Positions 5,963 through 16,188 of a stretch of 64,000 nt of DNA are shown one piece after another. The stretch spans positions 1-64,000 of the forward strand of contig JAUIAH010000010.1 in assembly GCA_030425385.1 (NCBI GenBank). Direction: 5' to 3'. Each line of letters opens with the position of its first letter. The stretch's first letter is position 1. The stretch comes from Verrucomicrobiia bacterium. GTDB lineage: Bacteria > Verrucomicrobiota > Verrucomicrobiia > Verrucomicrobiales > DEV007. The translations under genes and the position numbers were made by a program. The notes under the pieces were generated by a model, which ran no database searches, had not been told where the DNA came from, and worked only from the letters and a program-made list of their open reading frames with translations.

Positions 5963-7481
5963 CAGCGTCGCGAACCCAGGTCTGGAGAAACCCGCGCGCT
6001 TCATCCCAGGACGACAAGCCCCGCAAGATCAGTTCGACGCTTTCGCGCGAATCCACCCGCTTTCGTTGCCAGGTATTGAGGAGTCGATGCCCCGTATTCG
6101 CTGATTCATGCACTTCGTTCAGGTCACCATCCCAAACCCCGAACCACACAAAGATCGATTCCCCGTGGCGTTCGAACGGATACCCTTGAAAAGTCAGGCG
6201 CTCTCCATTGGCCAAGGTCACTGTGTGGGATAGGCGATTGCCTGCACGCCGAAGTCCCACCGTGGGCAAGCAGATATCCGGTCGATGCACGAGACTGAAG
6301 AGCGAGATGCGATCGGCCTCCCAGCGAAAGTGATAGGCTCTAGCATCCACCCCTTGAGCCGTTTGCCAGGCAAGCATCTCGCCCTCTGAATACCGGAGGA
6401 TGGTGCGGGCACGGGCAGGCACCGTGCCGGTGGTCACTGCGGCGGGCGCGGCCCCCGCCTCCCAATGAATGGCCAGACGCCGTGAAGGCAGCCGCACGCG
6501 ATCCCCTTGAAACCAGGCTTCCGTGGCGATCAGCGTTCCTGCGAGAACTCCGAGGGACGCGAGAGCTCCCCACCGCGCAGGGGCGCCAGATCCTGCCACA
6601 GCACGCCTTTCTGGCTGCGAGGGCGCCACTGGCGGGATCCAATTATCGACGAAACGTGAGGCTACGATGAGGACGACCACCGCTCCCAACGAAATCCCGT
6701 GCCCGAGGCGATCGTGGAGTGCACTGGTTTCTTCGATGCCCTGATGAATGGCTTGCCACGTGAGGATAACGGCGCGGACGGTGTTGAGAAACACGGCCAC
6801 GAGCACTCCGAATCCCAAGAAGGCGACCCGCCATGGAGCGGGCCAACGCGCCACTTCACCTAACACATAAGCGATCATCAGCGTCCCGTGGAGCGAGCGG
6901 ATCCCACTGCAAGCATCTTCCACTCCCAGCTGTCCTTGCGAAAGTACCAAACTATTTCCCACCTGGTGAACAGCCTGTCCGAGAAGGCTGAGGCATTCCA
7001 CCGTCACCGCAATGATCACCTTGAGCAGGGCCGAGGTGATGGCTTCCTCGATGCCCCACGGCCACGGGATGGCGAAGAATGCCAGGACGATGGCTGGAGC
7101 AACGTGGCGCACGCCTTTTCCCCCTGCCAAATGTCCACACGCAATGAGGCTGAGGCCAAAGGTGATGGTTCCCCACACCCACAACGGCGCCCGCCAATCG
7201 GGATTGGCCTCCATCACGACATAGACGGGACCCAACAGGGAGGTCGCTCCCAACAGCAACGTGGGCCAGAGCCAGACCTTGCTCGCATCACTGCTAGGGC
7301 GATCTTCTATCCGACGCGCAAGCAATACGACCAGAATGACAGGCACGAGCCAGCCATGGTAATACTGAGGGTTCAGCTGCCAATCCAATCGCAATCGCCA
7401 TCCCAGCAGAACCCACGCGAGCACTGGCACGGCCACGATGAGGGCCGTCGTGAGACGAGAGGGCGAGGATAACGAGGACAT
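5937..7481 (-). CDS. Exosortase fused to EpsI-like domain
   Basis: A 514-residue polytopic inner-membrane cysteine transpeptidase of the exosortase/archaeosortase family, which processes PEP-CTERM tails. About eight hydrophobic segments lie in residues 10-280. The catalytic triad is visible: Cys191 in VEDACSGIRSL, Arg236 in LNTVRA, and His256 in ALHDRLGHG. After the last membrane helix (about 280) comes a periplasmic EpsI/DUF3485-type domain with VHRPDICLPTVGLR, FVWFGVWDG and a C-terminal helical end, so exosortase and EpsI functions are fused as in several XrtA/XrtD-like proteins. The convergent neighbour is a PEP-CTERM substrate, and another substrate lies at 55719-56417. No glycan-export genes adjoin it. 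Exosortase subtype is not assigned. Confidence 0.93.
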   Translation of the reverse strand: MSSLSSPSRLTTALIVAVPVLAWVLLGWRLRLDWQLNPQYYHGWLVPVILVVLLARRIEDRPSSDASKVWLWPTLLLGATSLLGPVYVVMEANPDWRAPLWVWGTITFGLSLIACGHLAGGKGVRHVAPAIVLAFFAIPWPWGIEEAITSALLKVIIAVTVECLSLLGQAVHQVGNSLVLSQGQLGVEDACSGIRSLHGTLMIAYVLGEVARWPAPWRVAFLGFGVLVAVFLNTVRAVILTWQAIHQGIEETSALHDRLGHGISLGAVVVLIVASRFVDNWIPPVAPSQPERRAVAGSGAPARWGALASLGVLAGTLIATEAWFQGDRVRLPSRRLAIHWEAGAAPAAVTTGTVPARARTILRYSEGEMLAWQTAQGVDARAYHFRWEADRISLFSLVHRPDICLPTVGLRRAGNRLSHTVTLANGERLTFQGYPFERHGESIFVWFGVWDGDLNEVHESANTGHRLLNTWQRKRVDSRESVELILRGLSSWDEARGFLQTWVRDAVRIRTVDG

Positions 7482-7544
7482 GGAGCGGTGGAAACCAAGT
7501 TCTCCATACCGTCCGCCATCCAGAATAGCAACCTAAGGACTACG

Positions 7545-10500
7545 CTAGGGTCGCGGGTAACGGTGCCAAGTTGGCGGCGTCACTTTTCGGAAGAACACGG
7601 CGCGATCCGGAGCGAAGAGAAATTGGTCATTGGCACTCTCCAACTCCACCGCCTCGACGCCGGTCCATCGCCGGTCTCCATCATCCAGCAAGAAATAGGA
7701 CGCGTAGGCTCCACGATCCCTTTGCCAGAGGAGGAACTGATCGGCACGGGCGGGGTCCACAGACGCACCAAAGGATTCTCCTACCCAATCAAGAGTCGCG
7801 GGCGAGGCCGCCAGCGGATGCGGGAGAGCCAAGAGTTGATAGCCTTCTGGGAATGCTTGCACAAACGCGTGGTCGCGAACGCGCCCCCCAACAAACACGT
7901 CGACAGGACCCTGCCCGGCAGCGCGATGGATGAAGACGCCCTGCCCAGCGACGATTCGCCGATCATCCTCCGATGCCAGGTGAGAATCTCCGGCAGCTGT
8001 CCAATGATAACGCCCCCCTGCATTGAGCAAGAAATAGCTCTCAAACTCCGTCTCATGGAAGAAGCTCAACTGATCCGCACTCGACGGGTCGGCGCCTCCC
8101 CTAAAGATCTCTTTGGGATAGGCATCTGCCAGGGTCCAGGGTTCCACCACGACGAAGGAAGCGCCATTCAACAGGCCCTCTTCTAACAAAGCACGCGTCT
8201 GATGCGGATCCGTCGCATCCAAGCGCAGACTCTCATCGGTCACCGCGCGCTCATCGATGGCAAAGACATGCCCTTCCCACGGGCCCGAGGTGATCTCCAA
8301 CACATAATCCTTCCCGAGACGAAGCGCCTGAGCCAGGCCTCTTTCCGCCAGGACAATCCCATCACCTTCTTGTCGCAGGATACTCCCGGCATAGACGGGT
8401 TTCCGCAGCAAGCTGATGCCATGCGTCTGATAGCCCTCTGTGAGAGTGGTGCGATACCAACCCGAGACCGGCGTGGTTCCCTCGTGATTCCAGTCCCGAT
8501 GCCGGACACGCAGACGCACAAAGCCCAGCCGATCACTCACAAATGGGCCTAACTGCGCCATGCCAAAAGACACTCGTTCGTTCCGATACCCGTCGCCACT
8601 CACCTCGCCTTCCGGCACGGGAAACCAGGTCTTGAGATCGGTACTCGCTTCCAACTGGTAGCGCATTTCTGTCAGGCGAGCTGGACGCTCATACCAGATC
8701 TCTATAGAATCGACGGCGCTCCCAGATGCCACACGCAGTCCCGTATCACGCACATTGCTAGAGTAGGGATCACTTCCAAGACCATACTCCACTGTCAGAT
8801 CCAGGCCATCGCCATCAGAGTCATCGTCTCCCCGCACCTGGCTGCCCGCGTAGCTGAAATTCACCGCCATGCCTGTCTCGTTCAGTGTGAGGGCATGGTC
8901 TGGAATGACTTGTTCGCCAAAGCCCGGTCCTTCCCAGAGAACGACAAGGTTAGCATCACCCGTGCGCTCGAAATACTGGACTTCCAGTTCGTGCTGTCCC
9001 GCGGATAAAGCGATGCTGCCAGAAACGCGCGCTTCCGCATGGAGGCCATCATTGTCCACCACTTCTTGCCCATCGAGGATGAGTTTGCTGCCGTCATCCG
9101 AGAGCGTCGTAAAGGTGTAGACACCTTCCGTGGGAATGTTCAGACACGCTCGGAAACGGAATCCAAAGAAATCTCCACGACGAGCGAGCGATTCATCGAG
9201 ATTCGCCACCGTTCCCGTCGCTTCAGGAGCGAGGCTATCAAAGTCAGGGAGTGCTTGCCAATCTCCTTCGTAGTATTCGTAAGCCACTCCTGGCACAGGA
9301 CCTTCGTTAGGACCCAATACTTGGACTTCTGCGAGGCTCAGATAGTTCGTGCCCCGCAGTTGCAAACGCAGGTAACGCCCCGCCAGGCCCAGATCGACCC
9401 GCAACGCGGGCGCAGGCGATGCATCGATCGATGCATACCAAACGCCATCACTGTTCCGAAGCGTATCCAAGTCATCCGAGGGAAACGGTGAATCACTGAC
9501 AAAGACATCGAAGTCTGCCAGACGTTCTCCACAGCAATCCGTGCGATTCCACAGCATCGCGTGGTCCAATTGCTTCACCGATCCGAGATCAATCTCCCAC
9601 CATCCCTCAGGCTCCAGTTCCGTATGGGTGACACTACCATTGCGCCAGTCACCATCCGTATTTCCATCATGCGCGAGGCGTGCCACAAAGTAGCTTCCGT
9701 AGGTGGAGGACTGCCTCGCTACTGTTCCTGGCAATGAGGCGAAATTGACGAGCGTGCTCGTAGCCTCCAGCACCTCGAGATCTCCATACGCCGCATCCAA
9801 CGCCAGTTCCGCATTGGTTTCTCCTAGCGGAAGCAAACGCACGGCCCACACATGCCCAGATCCGATCCTCGCATCGTGCGCAATGCCGAGGTCGAATGCC
9901 ACCGTGCCGTCACCAGGATCCACTGAAGTGCGCCCCGCCGCGATGGTTCGCCAGTTATCGCTCGAATCTTGTAAGAGCACCTCCAAATCATGGCGCGCCC
10001 GAGCCGCATAGGTGACCGTGATCGAATGACTCTCACCAGGACGCACTGTTTGCGGAGCCACGAAGGACGACACGCGATCCTCATCCGCGCCTATCGGTGC
10101 GCCGCTTACCGTCACGTCGACATAGATTTCACTCAGTGCTTGATTGATATCAGTCCAATCAGTGGGCAACAAGCGCACGGCCCAGAGGTAACCGCTGCCT
10201 TCACGGATCCCGGCTTCCACCGGAACGTCGATACGAAGGGCCGTGGTGCCCAACTCCAAGGTGCGATCTGCCGCACCCACTGTCCGATAGCCATCTTGCG
10301 CATCATGGAGGCGAATCTGCAGCGCCCGCCGTTGCGAAAGTTGATAGGGAATCTCCAAGGTGACCGTGCCGGACGACGCCACTTGCACAGGGAGGGTGGC
10401 CTCGCCCAAGGCATCGATTCCCACCGGGGGATCGGTCTCTCCTCCTAGGGCAAACAAGGCTCCCAGATATGAAATGCCCGACTCCAAACGTTCATTGGGA

Positions 10501-12509
10501 AGTGTGGTGGCGCTAGCATTGGCGGGCAGGCCTTCGCCTGACGCAGTGGCCACGCCACGCAGGTAGTTGAATCCAGGCATACTGAAACCTGGGATGTCCT
10601 GATCGAAGCCAGCCCCGTCTAACGCTTCTGCGAGAATCACATAGCGACTATCTGGCGATAGCGTCAGGGGCGAATCCAGGGAAACAAAGCCCGCTTCATA
10701 GCCGCCTCCAATGCTCACGCGATCGGCATCGACGGGCACGCTCACCTCGGCGAGCCGTTCCCCTGTATCACTCCGGTAGAGGGCCACAGCCGACGATGCT
10801 TGGAAAGGCGATCCGGCGCGCAACACGCGCCCTAACGTGGCCACCATCACAGCATCGTCCACGCTGAATTCCCATCCCACCGTGTAGGAGGCGTAGCTCG
10901 GGACTCCAGCCCCGGTCAACGTGAGGGGCAGATCCTCACTAGCACTTTCTGAGGCAAAGAATTCACGAATCTTCGGGGCCCACCGTTGCGCATGGATTTC
11001 CAATCCTTCTCGACTGAAATGCACCGCATCATAAAGATACCCCAACTCGCCAAAGTCATTGGTAAAGGCACCCTCGAAGACATTGGGGTCGGCAGCAATG
11101 ACATCGCGTTGCGCCTCCACGATGATTGCTTCATCGGCATCCAGGGCACCGGGATCATTCGAGGCTAGCGCCACTCCCCACGGAACCTCGAAGCCCACAT
11201 CCATCCGACTTTGTGCGATGATCGCTCGCAGACGCTGGACGTAATCTTCCCGTGCGGTGGCCTCGGCAGCATCGGTTTCTCCCTGATGCCAAAGAACCGC
11301 TTTGAGACCACCCGCCTCCTCCATGGCAAACCGCAGGGCCTCAGCGAGACCGCCATCGTACAAGCTCCCACCAGGCTGCCACTGCGCGACAGACGTTGCT
11401 GGCACGGCATAAGCGATGATGGCAACCGGCACGTTGCTGTCTTCAACTAACAAGTCACCTAAGCGCGGCCATGGCGACCCACCTCCCGCAACCGCATTCG
11501 GCATGGGATCCGCTCCTTTGACCCACCGGTTCTCAGACAAGATGGCAGAGGACACACGATCATCCTGAGGCGAGAGACGTTCTTGCCCATAGTTCGCCGC
11601 ATTGGACTGGCCGCATGCCACATAGACATCACCAACGCCCACACGATCACGCACGCCGGTGAACCGAACCGTTTCGCCATCCATGACCCGAACCTCAAGA
11701 CGATAGCGCCCACCTTGCATCAGCAATGCCCCGGAGAAGGTCCTCGCACCGATGTCAGGATCGGCATCAATGATCGTCCAGTCCACTGATGCACCGCCTT
11801 CCGTGGCGACCGCACGCGCTTCCACACGATCCACCGTTCCCTCCCCAAAGCGCCCTTCGATCGGGACCATCGCTTGATTGTCCCCATCGCGTTGAAAGAC
11901 TTGTCGCTGTTGTGGTTTCGTGAGGGCCACCAATCTATCGGTGGTATAACGAAAGATCGGTCCCAGGTAAGACAAGCCCTCCCCCTGCCGCGTGAAGGGA
12001 AAGTCCTCCGCAGAGCCCGTGTCAGGCAGGAACTGCTCAAGATCCGTGGCGCGCCCTTGGAGAAAGACGATTGGATCCGCGAATGTGACTGGGACATCCT
12101 GGAGGAAGCCCACCTCGTCAACCGCCTCCACCGCGATGAGATAGCGCGTCCCGGGCACGAGTCTCACGGCAACTGGCAAATCCTGATACACGGCACGATA
12201 GGCATGACCTGCAGCCACGCTCGGCGTGCCGTTGGGAATGTCGACGACCGCCAAGCGATTGCCTGACTGGCTTTCGAAGAGACCGACGGACGAATAGCCG
12301 ATCTCTTCCTGACCCGGTTGGACCCTCCCAAGGCTCGTGACGTCAATCGCTTCCGTCACTTCAAACTCCCAACCCACCGTGAAGGCCTCCAGCGAAAGGA
12401 TGCCCTCGGCGTCCACACTGAAGGCAGCGGGATCCTCCTGGGCACAGACGTCCCCCATCAGCAGGACGATCCCCATGAGGATGCTTACTCCGATCGTTAT
12501 GAAATGCAT
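7545..12509 (-). CDS. Giant secreted multidomain SGNH esterase (sialate O-acetylesterase-like)
   Basis: A secreted protein of about 1,654 residues with a signal peptide (MHFITIGVSILMGIVLLMG). A beta-sandwich precedes a sialate O-acetylesterase-like SGNH domain (about residues 290-520) with nucleophile motif ACGQSNAANYG, the WHQGETD block and the Asp-x-x-His motif DAVHFSREG. A second copy of the N-terminal beta module follows (YASYTVGWEFSVDDAVMVAT). Then come two Ig-like repeats, an F5/8-type discoidin domain (QSSTYGSYFVARLAHDG, WWEIDLGSVKQLDHAMLW; about 930-1065) and a PA14 domain (TFTTLSDDGSKLILDGQEVV; about 1065-1205). A TSP3-like hinge and a verrucomicrobial beta-tail (LEASTDLKTWFPVP) come next, and the last 300 residues hold repeated beta modules. 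It probably deacetylates sulphated or acetylated polysaccharide outside the cell. The ATG at 12509 fits the signal peptide better than the upstream GTG at 12530. Confidence 0.88.
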   Translation of the reverse strand: MHFITIGVSILMGIVLLMGDVCAQEDPAAFSVDAEGILSLEAFTVGWEFEVTEAIDVTSLGRVQPGQEEIGYSSVGLFESQSGNRLAVVDIPNGTPSVAAGHAYRAVYQDLPVAVRLVPGTRYLIAVEAVDEVGFLQDVPVTFADPIVFLQGRATDLEQFLPDTGSAEDFPFTRQGEGLSYLGPIFRYTTDRLVALTKPQQRQVFQRDGDNQAMVPIEGRFGEGTVDRVEARAVATEGGASVDWTIIDADPDIGARTFSGALLMQGGRYRLEVRVMDGETVRFTGVRDRVGVGDVYVACGQSNAANYGQERLSPQDDRVSSAILSENRWVKGADPMPNAVAGGGSPWPRLGDLLVEDSNVPVAIIAYAVPATSVAQWQPGGSLYDGGLAEALRFAMEEAGGLKAVLWHQGETDAAEATAREDYVQRLRAIIAQSRMDVGFEVPWGVALASNDPGALDADEAIIVEAQRDVIAADPNVFEGAFTNDFGELGYLYDAVHFSREGLEIHAQRWAPKIREFFASESASEDLPLTLTGAGVPSYASYTVGWEFSVDDAVMVATLGRVLRAGSPFQASSAVALYRSDTGERLAEVSVPVDADRVSIGGGYEAGFVSLDSPLTLSPDSRYVILAEALDGAGFDQDIPGFSMPGFNYLRGVATASGEGLPANASATTLPNERLESGISYLGALFALGGETDPPVGIDALGEATLPVQVASSGTVTLEIPYQLSQRRALQIRLHDAQDGYRTVGAADRTLELGTTALRIDVPVEAGIREGSGYLWAVRLLPTDWTDINQALSEIYVDVTVSGAPIGADEDRVSSFVAPQTVRPGESHSITVTYAARARHDLEVLLQDSSDNWRTIAAGRTSVDPGDGTVAFDLGIAHDARIGSGHVWAVRLLPLGETNAELALDAAYGDLEVLEATSTLVNFASLPGTVARQSSTYGSYFVARLAHDGNTDGDWRNGSVTHTELEPEGWWEIDLGSVKQLDHAMLWNRTDCCGERLADFDVFVSDSPFPSDDLDTLRNSDGVWYASIDASPAPALRVDLGLAGRYLRLQLRGTNYLSLAEVQVLGPNEGPVPGVAYEYYEGDWQALPDFDSLAPEATGTVANLDESLARRGDFFGFRFRACLNIPTEGVYTFTTLSDDGSKLILDGQEVVDNDGLHAEARVSGSIALSAGQHELEVQYFERTGDANLVVLWEGPGFGEQVIPDHALTLNETGMAVNFSYAGSQVRGDDDSDGDGLDLTVEYGLGSDPYSSNVRDTGLRVASGSAVDSIEIWYERPARLTEMRYQLEASTDLKTWFPVPEGEVSGDGYRNERVSFGMAQLGPFVSDRLGFVRLRVRHRDWNHEGTTPVSGWYRTTLTEGYQTHGISLLRKPVYAGSILRQEGDGIVLAERGLAQALRLGKDYVLEITSGPWEGHVFAIDERAVTDESLRLDATDPHQTRALLEEGLLNGASFVVVEPWTLADAYPKEIFRGGADPSSADQLSFFHETEFESYFLLNAGGRYHWTAAGDSHLASEDDRRIVAGQGVFIHRAAGQGPVDVFVGGRVRDHAFVQAFPEGYQLLALPHPLAASPATLDWVGESFGASVDPARADQFLLWQRDRGAYASYFLLDDGDRRWTGVEAVELESANDQFLFAPDRAVFFRKVTPPTWHRYPRP

Positions 12510-12660
12510 GGCTGGCCCATTATGCGCCACTATTATTATAATTCTTGTATATTGTAGCCGTTTCTTATAAGTGAGCGATGCCTAATTTATTTGGAAAACC
12601 TGTTAATCGTGAAACTTTGAAAGCTCACAAGACTTCGCTATCGTTCTTTCATCCCGATCC

Positions 12661-14379
12661 GTGACTCCATTCATCCATACGCTATTCCAGAGGGGCCTCC
12701 GACGTTGGAGGGCGTCGCCGAGGTGGGCACGCGTGGCGGGTCTCGTGCTCGGATTGGGGCTCGTCACGGGCACTCTTCCCGGCTACCGCGCCTTCCGTGC
12801 CTGGCGCGCGCAGGACTTGGCTCACGATGCCGTGTCTGAGTTGGCGTCGGGCGACCTCGAACGCGCGCACGAACTCGCGGCTGCTTCCTTGCAACTCGAC
12901 CCATACGCCGTCGATACCCGGCGGCTCTTTGCCCAGCAGTTTGCCGAGGAGGCTCAAGAAACCGCACTCGTCCACGCGCACGCCGTCAGTCACCACCCTG
13001 AGGCCCGCCCGGAAGACTATCGGCGGTATGTCAGCCAATGTCTCGACGCCAATCTTCGTGCGAACTCGGCGGGAGCTCTCAGACAATTGCTCACGGTCGA
13101 ACCCGATCTCGCCCTCAACTGGGTCCTTGCTGGGGAATACGAACGCGTCCGCGGCCACCAGCAGCCAGCCCTCGATCACGTCGAACGCGCCTTGCAGCTT
13201 GATCCCGATCTTCCCGCCGCCCGGTTGCTGGGAGCCCTCCTCGCCGCTGAAGGGAGCGATCCTACCCTGCGAGAGGCGGGACAGCAGCGCTTGCTGGCAT
13301 TGGGAAGACGTGACGACGTCGTGGGACTCCGTGCGCTGGGAGCCCTTTCCGAAATGGAGCTCCACCCGGCCACCATGGCCGCACCAGTCGTGACAGGACT
13401 CTTCACCCATCCGCTGGCAGATGATGGCCATCATCTCGCCGCGGAGCGCCTCCGCTATCTCTCAGAATCCAATCCCAATGCTCGTCGACGCATCCTCGAC
13501 GACGTGCTCCAACGCTATCACGAGGCCGAACCGTATCTCCTCTATGCGTGGATGAACCGTTGCGGCGAGACGGCCGAGGTATTGAAACGTGTCTCCGAAG
13601 AAGACATCGTCAGAAATCGACCGCTATTTCTTGTCTACGCCCAAGCGCTGCTCGCAGAGGGCAAGGCGACCACTTTGCTAGAGTGGCTCGATCCACCCGA
13701 GAAACCCTGGCCCATCCGCACCAGCACCCGACTGCTCCTTGCGTTGGAAGCCGCGCAGCACTCTGGGGCCGCCCCTCGCGCTCATCGCCTCTGGGAACAG
13801 CTGCGAGACGAAGCGGGCAGAGTGAATCCGCCCATTTCCCTCATCGATCTCGCTCAAGGATTGGAGCAGAAAGGTTTCTATCATGAGGCCATCCTCACCT
13901 TGGAACACGTGCTAGAACGCTACCCAGGGGAATCGACCCTTGTCTATGATCGCCTTCTTCATCTCCATCGCCAACGTGGAGACACGCCCGCTCTCCTCGC
14001 GTTGACGCGGCGCTTCCTCGATGCGGAGCCCGAGAATCCCATCTACCAGCACAACTGGGCCTATCTCGCGATCCTCACATCTTCCGAGATCCCCGAGGCC
14101 GAAAGCCTTCTAACAGAACTCGTGAATCGCCATCGCTTGGTGCCCTCCATATGCCTTCTTGCCTGGCAGAAGGCCCAGGCGGGAGACATCGTCACCGCCG
14201 AATCCATGGTCGCGCCGTTGGAATGGGACGCCTTGAGCGGTCTCGACCAACGCCTGATCCAGAGGTTGATGACTCGCCACCATCACCTGCCCTCTCCGAA
14301 GGCCTTGCCCTTTGCTTTACTCCCGGAAGAGCAGGCACTCTTCGATTCGCGCACCGCCTCCGTGCCAATGCTTGACTAA
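12661..14379 (+). CDS. Membrane-anchored TPR protein
   Basis: A 572-residue protein with a GTG start, a basic N-terminus and a single membrane anchor (residues 24-42, VARVAGLVLGLGLVTGTLPG). The rest is alpha-helical tetratricopeptide-like repeats, clear in the segments DAVSELASGDLERAHELAAA, ALDHVERALQLDPDLPAARL and AILTLEHVLERYPGESTLVY. TPR arrays form protein-binding superhelices; this one would face the periplasm or cytoplasm depending on anchor orientation and has no catalytic motif. It lies 66 bp before recJ on the same strand and could be co-transcribed, though a functional link is not evident. The long leader between it and the divergent esterase (12510-12660) is AT-rich and probably carries promoters for both genes. 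Confidence 0.8.
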   Translation: MTPFIHTLFQRGLRRWRASPRWARVAGLVLGLGLVTGTLPGYRAFRAWRAQDLAHDAVSELASGDLERAHELAAASLQLDPYAVDTRRLFAQQFAEEAQETALVHAHAVSHHPEARPEDYRRYVSQCLDANLRANSAGALRQLLTVEPDLALNWVLAGEYERVRGHQQPALDHVERALQLDPDLPAARLLGALLAAEGSDPTLREAGQQRLLALGRRDDVVGLRALGALSEMELHPATMAAPVVTGLFTHPLADDGHHLAAERLRYLSESNPNARRRILDDVLQRYHEAEPYLLYAWMNRCGETAEVLKRVSEEDIVRNRPLFLVYAQALLAEGKATTLLEWLDPPEKPWPIRTSTRLLLALEAAQHSGAAPRAHRLWEQLRDEAGRVNPPISLIDLAQGLEQKGFYHEAILTLEHVLERYPGESTLVYDRLLHLHRQRGDTPALLALTRRFLDAEPENPIYQHNWAYLAILTSSEIPEAESLLTELVNRHRLVPSICLLAWQKAQAGDIVTAESMVAPLEWDALSGLDQRLIQRLMTRHHHLPSPKALPFALLPEEQALFDSRTASVPMLD

Positions 14380-14445
14380 CAGGTTCGCCTAGCCTCTCCA
14401 AGAATCTCGCGCTACCGCTTGCACTGCGTGACGATTTCTCCTTCA

Positions 14446-16161
14446 ATGCCCCCACAAATGGACATTGAAGCGAATTGGATCGTCAAAGAAGTGCGTCAAG
14501 ACCTGCTGAAGCAGGTCGCCGAGGCACCGGTGGCGTCGCAACTCGCTCCTCTCGTCCGGCAATTGGTGGCTCAACGAGGCCTAGGAGAGAACCGAGCACT
14601 CGAACGCTTTCTGAGCCCACGCCTGAGAGATTTGTCCGACCCGTTTCTCTTGCCCGACATGGAACGCGCGGTCGCCAGACTCTTGCAGGCGATCGATCGC
14701 CAAGAGCGGGTTGTCCTCTACGGCGACTACGACGTTGACGGCGTCACCTCGATTGCCCTCCTTCAGGAGGTGCTCGATCGCTACGGCCTGGCATGCCATA
14801 CCTTTCTTCCGCACCGCCTGGATGACGGCTATGGCGTGAGCCAGGTTGGGATCGAGCGCTGTCTCAACGATTTCAATCCTCAGTTGGTCGTGGCCGTCGA
14901 TTGCGGGACCACCTCGATCGACGAGATTGCCTATTTGAAAGAGCGCGATGTGGAGGTGATCGTCTGCGACCACCACGAGTGCCACCCCGACCAACGCCCC
15001 GATTGCGTGGCTCTGGTAAACCCGAAAGTGGGTGATGACTATCACTATCTCTGTAGCGCAGGAGTCGTCTTCAAGGTTGCCCACGCCTTGCTGAAGGCAC
15101 GTCCCAATCCTGACATCGACCTGAAATGCTTTCTCGATATTGTTGCCCTGGGCACTGTCGCTGACATTGTTCCATTGGTCGGTGAGAATCGCATCTTGGT
15201 AAGGAAAGGTGTCCAACGTCTTCGCGAGACCGATAACTGTGGACTCGTCGCCTTGAAGAAAGAGACGAAACTCGGAGCCACCATTCACACGTCTGACATT
15301 GGCTTTCGGCTAGGGCCACGATTGAATGCTGCCGGAAGACTGGACACGGCTCAATCGGCGCTGAGTTTACTGATGGAACGTGACCCCGATCGTGCGCAAT
15401 CGCTCGCCCAGGGTTTGGATCGGCAGAACCGCGAACGGCAAGCACTGGAGCAGCGCATCCACGAGGAAGCCAGTGACATGCTCAAGAATGGGCATGATCC
15501 CAAGAACCGCTGTTCCATCGTTCTCGGCTCCGATGACTGGCATCCAGGCGTTGTCGGCATCGTCGCGTCGCGTCTCACGCGTCAGTATCATCGTCCCACC
15601 TTCGTCATCGCCTTCGATGAGACGGGTCTGGGCAAAGGCAGCGGGCGCAGCGTCGAGAACATCTCGCTCGTCGAAGCTTTGAGAGAGTGTGAGGACCTTC
15701 TCATCAAGGGAGGCGGTCATGAGATGGCCGCTGGCTTGACCATTTGGAAACAGAATTTCCCCGAGTTCCAGCAGCGCTTTGAGGAGATCGTTCGGGTGAA
15801 CGCACGCTCCGAGTATCTGGTCCCCAAGCTCTACGTCGATGCCGAGGTGACACTCAATGAACTGACCGTTTCTCTACTCGACAGCTATGAATTGATGGAG
15901 CCCTTTGGTTCCCACAATCCTCAACCCCTGCTCATCTGCCGGGGCGTCGAACTCGCGAGCGAACCCACGACCATCAGCGGCAAGCACCTTCGACTGGAGC
16001 TCTATCAGAATGGCACCATTCGCGAAGCCATCTACTTTGGTGCCGCGGAACTAGACCTTCCTCCCCTGCCCTGGGACGTCGCCTTCACTATCCAGCGCAA
16101 CGAATACCGCGGCAAACAATCCCTTCAAATGCACGTCCAAAGCGTGCGCGCCAGCCGCTGA
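14446..16161 (+). CDS. recJ: Single-stranded-DNA 5'-3' exonuclease RecJ
   Basis: A 571-residue RecJ, the processive 5'-to-3' single-strand exonuclease of the RecFOR pathway, base excision and mismatch repair. The DHH-family motifs are in order: YGDYDVDGVTS, VAVDCGTTS, the name-giving VCDHHECHP, LNAAGRLDTA, the DHHA1 motif IKGGGHEMAAGLTI, and a C-terminal OB-fold region ending in the LPPLPWDVAFTIQRN segment. Length is normal for the family. The ATG at 14446 or the one at 14458 (MDIEANW) are both plausible starts; a longer TTG frame from 14419 is less likely. recG follows 27 bp downstream, so the two repair genes probably share a transcript. Confidence 0.96.
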   Translation: MPPQMDIEANWIVKEVRQDLLKQVAEAPVASQLAPLVRQLVAQRGLGENRALERFLSPRLRDLSDPFLLPDMERAVARLLQAIDRQERVVLYGDYDVDGVTSIALLQEVLDRYGLACHTFLPHRLDDGYGVSQVGIERCLNDFNPQLVVAVDCGTTSIDEIAYLKERDVEVIVCDHHECHPDQRPDCVALVNPKVGDDYHYLCSAGVVFKVAHALLKARPNPDIDLKCFLDIVALGTVADIVPLVGENRILVRKGVQRLRETDNCGLVALKKETKLGATIHTSDIGFRLGPRLNAAGRLDTAQSALSLLMERDPDRAQSLAQGLDRQNRERQALEQRIHEEASDMLKNGHDPKNRCSIVLGSDDWHPGVVGIVASRLTRQYHRPTFVIAFDETGLGKGSGRSVENISLVEALRECEDLLIKGGGHEMAAGLTIWKQNFPEFQQRFEEIVRVNARSEYLVPKLYVDAEVTLNELTVSLLDSYELMEPFGSHNPQPLLICRGVELASEPTTISGKHLRLELYQNGTIREAIYFGAAELDLPPLPWDVAFTIQRNEYRGKQSLQMHVQSVRASR

Positions 16162-16188
16162 TCTCAGCCCTGCGACGAAAGCATCACC

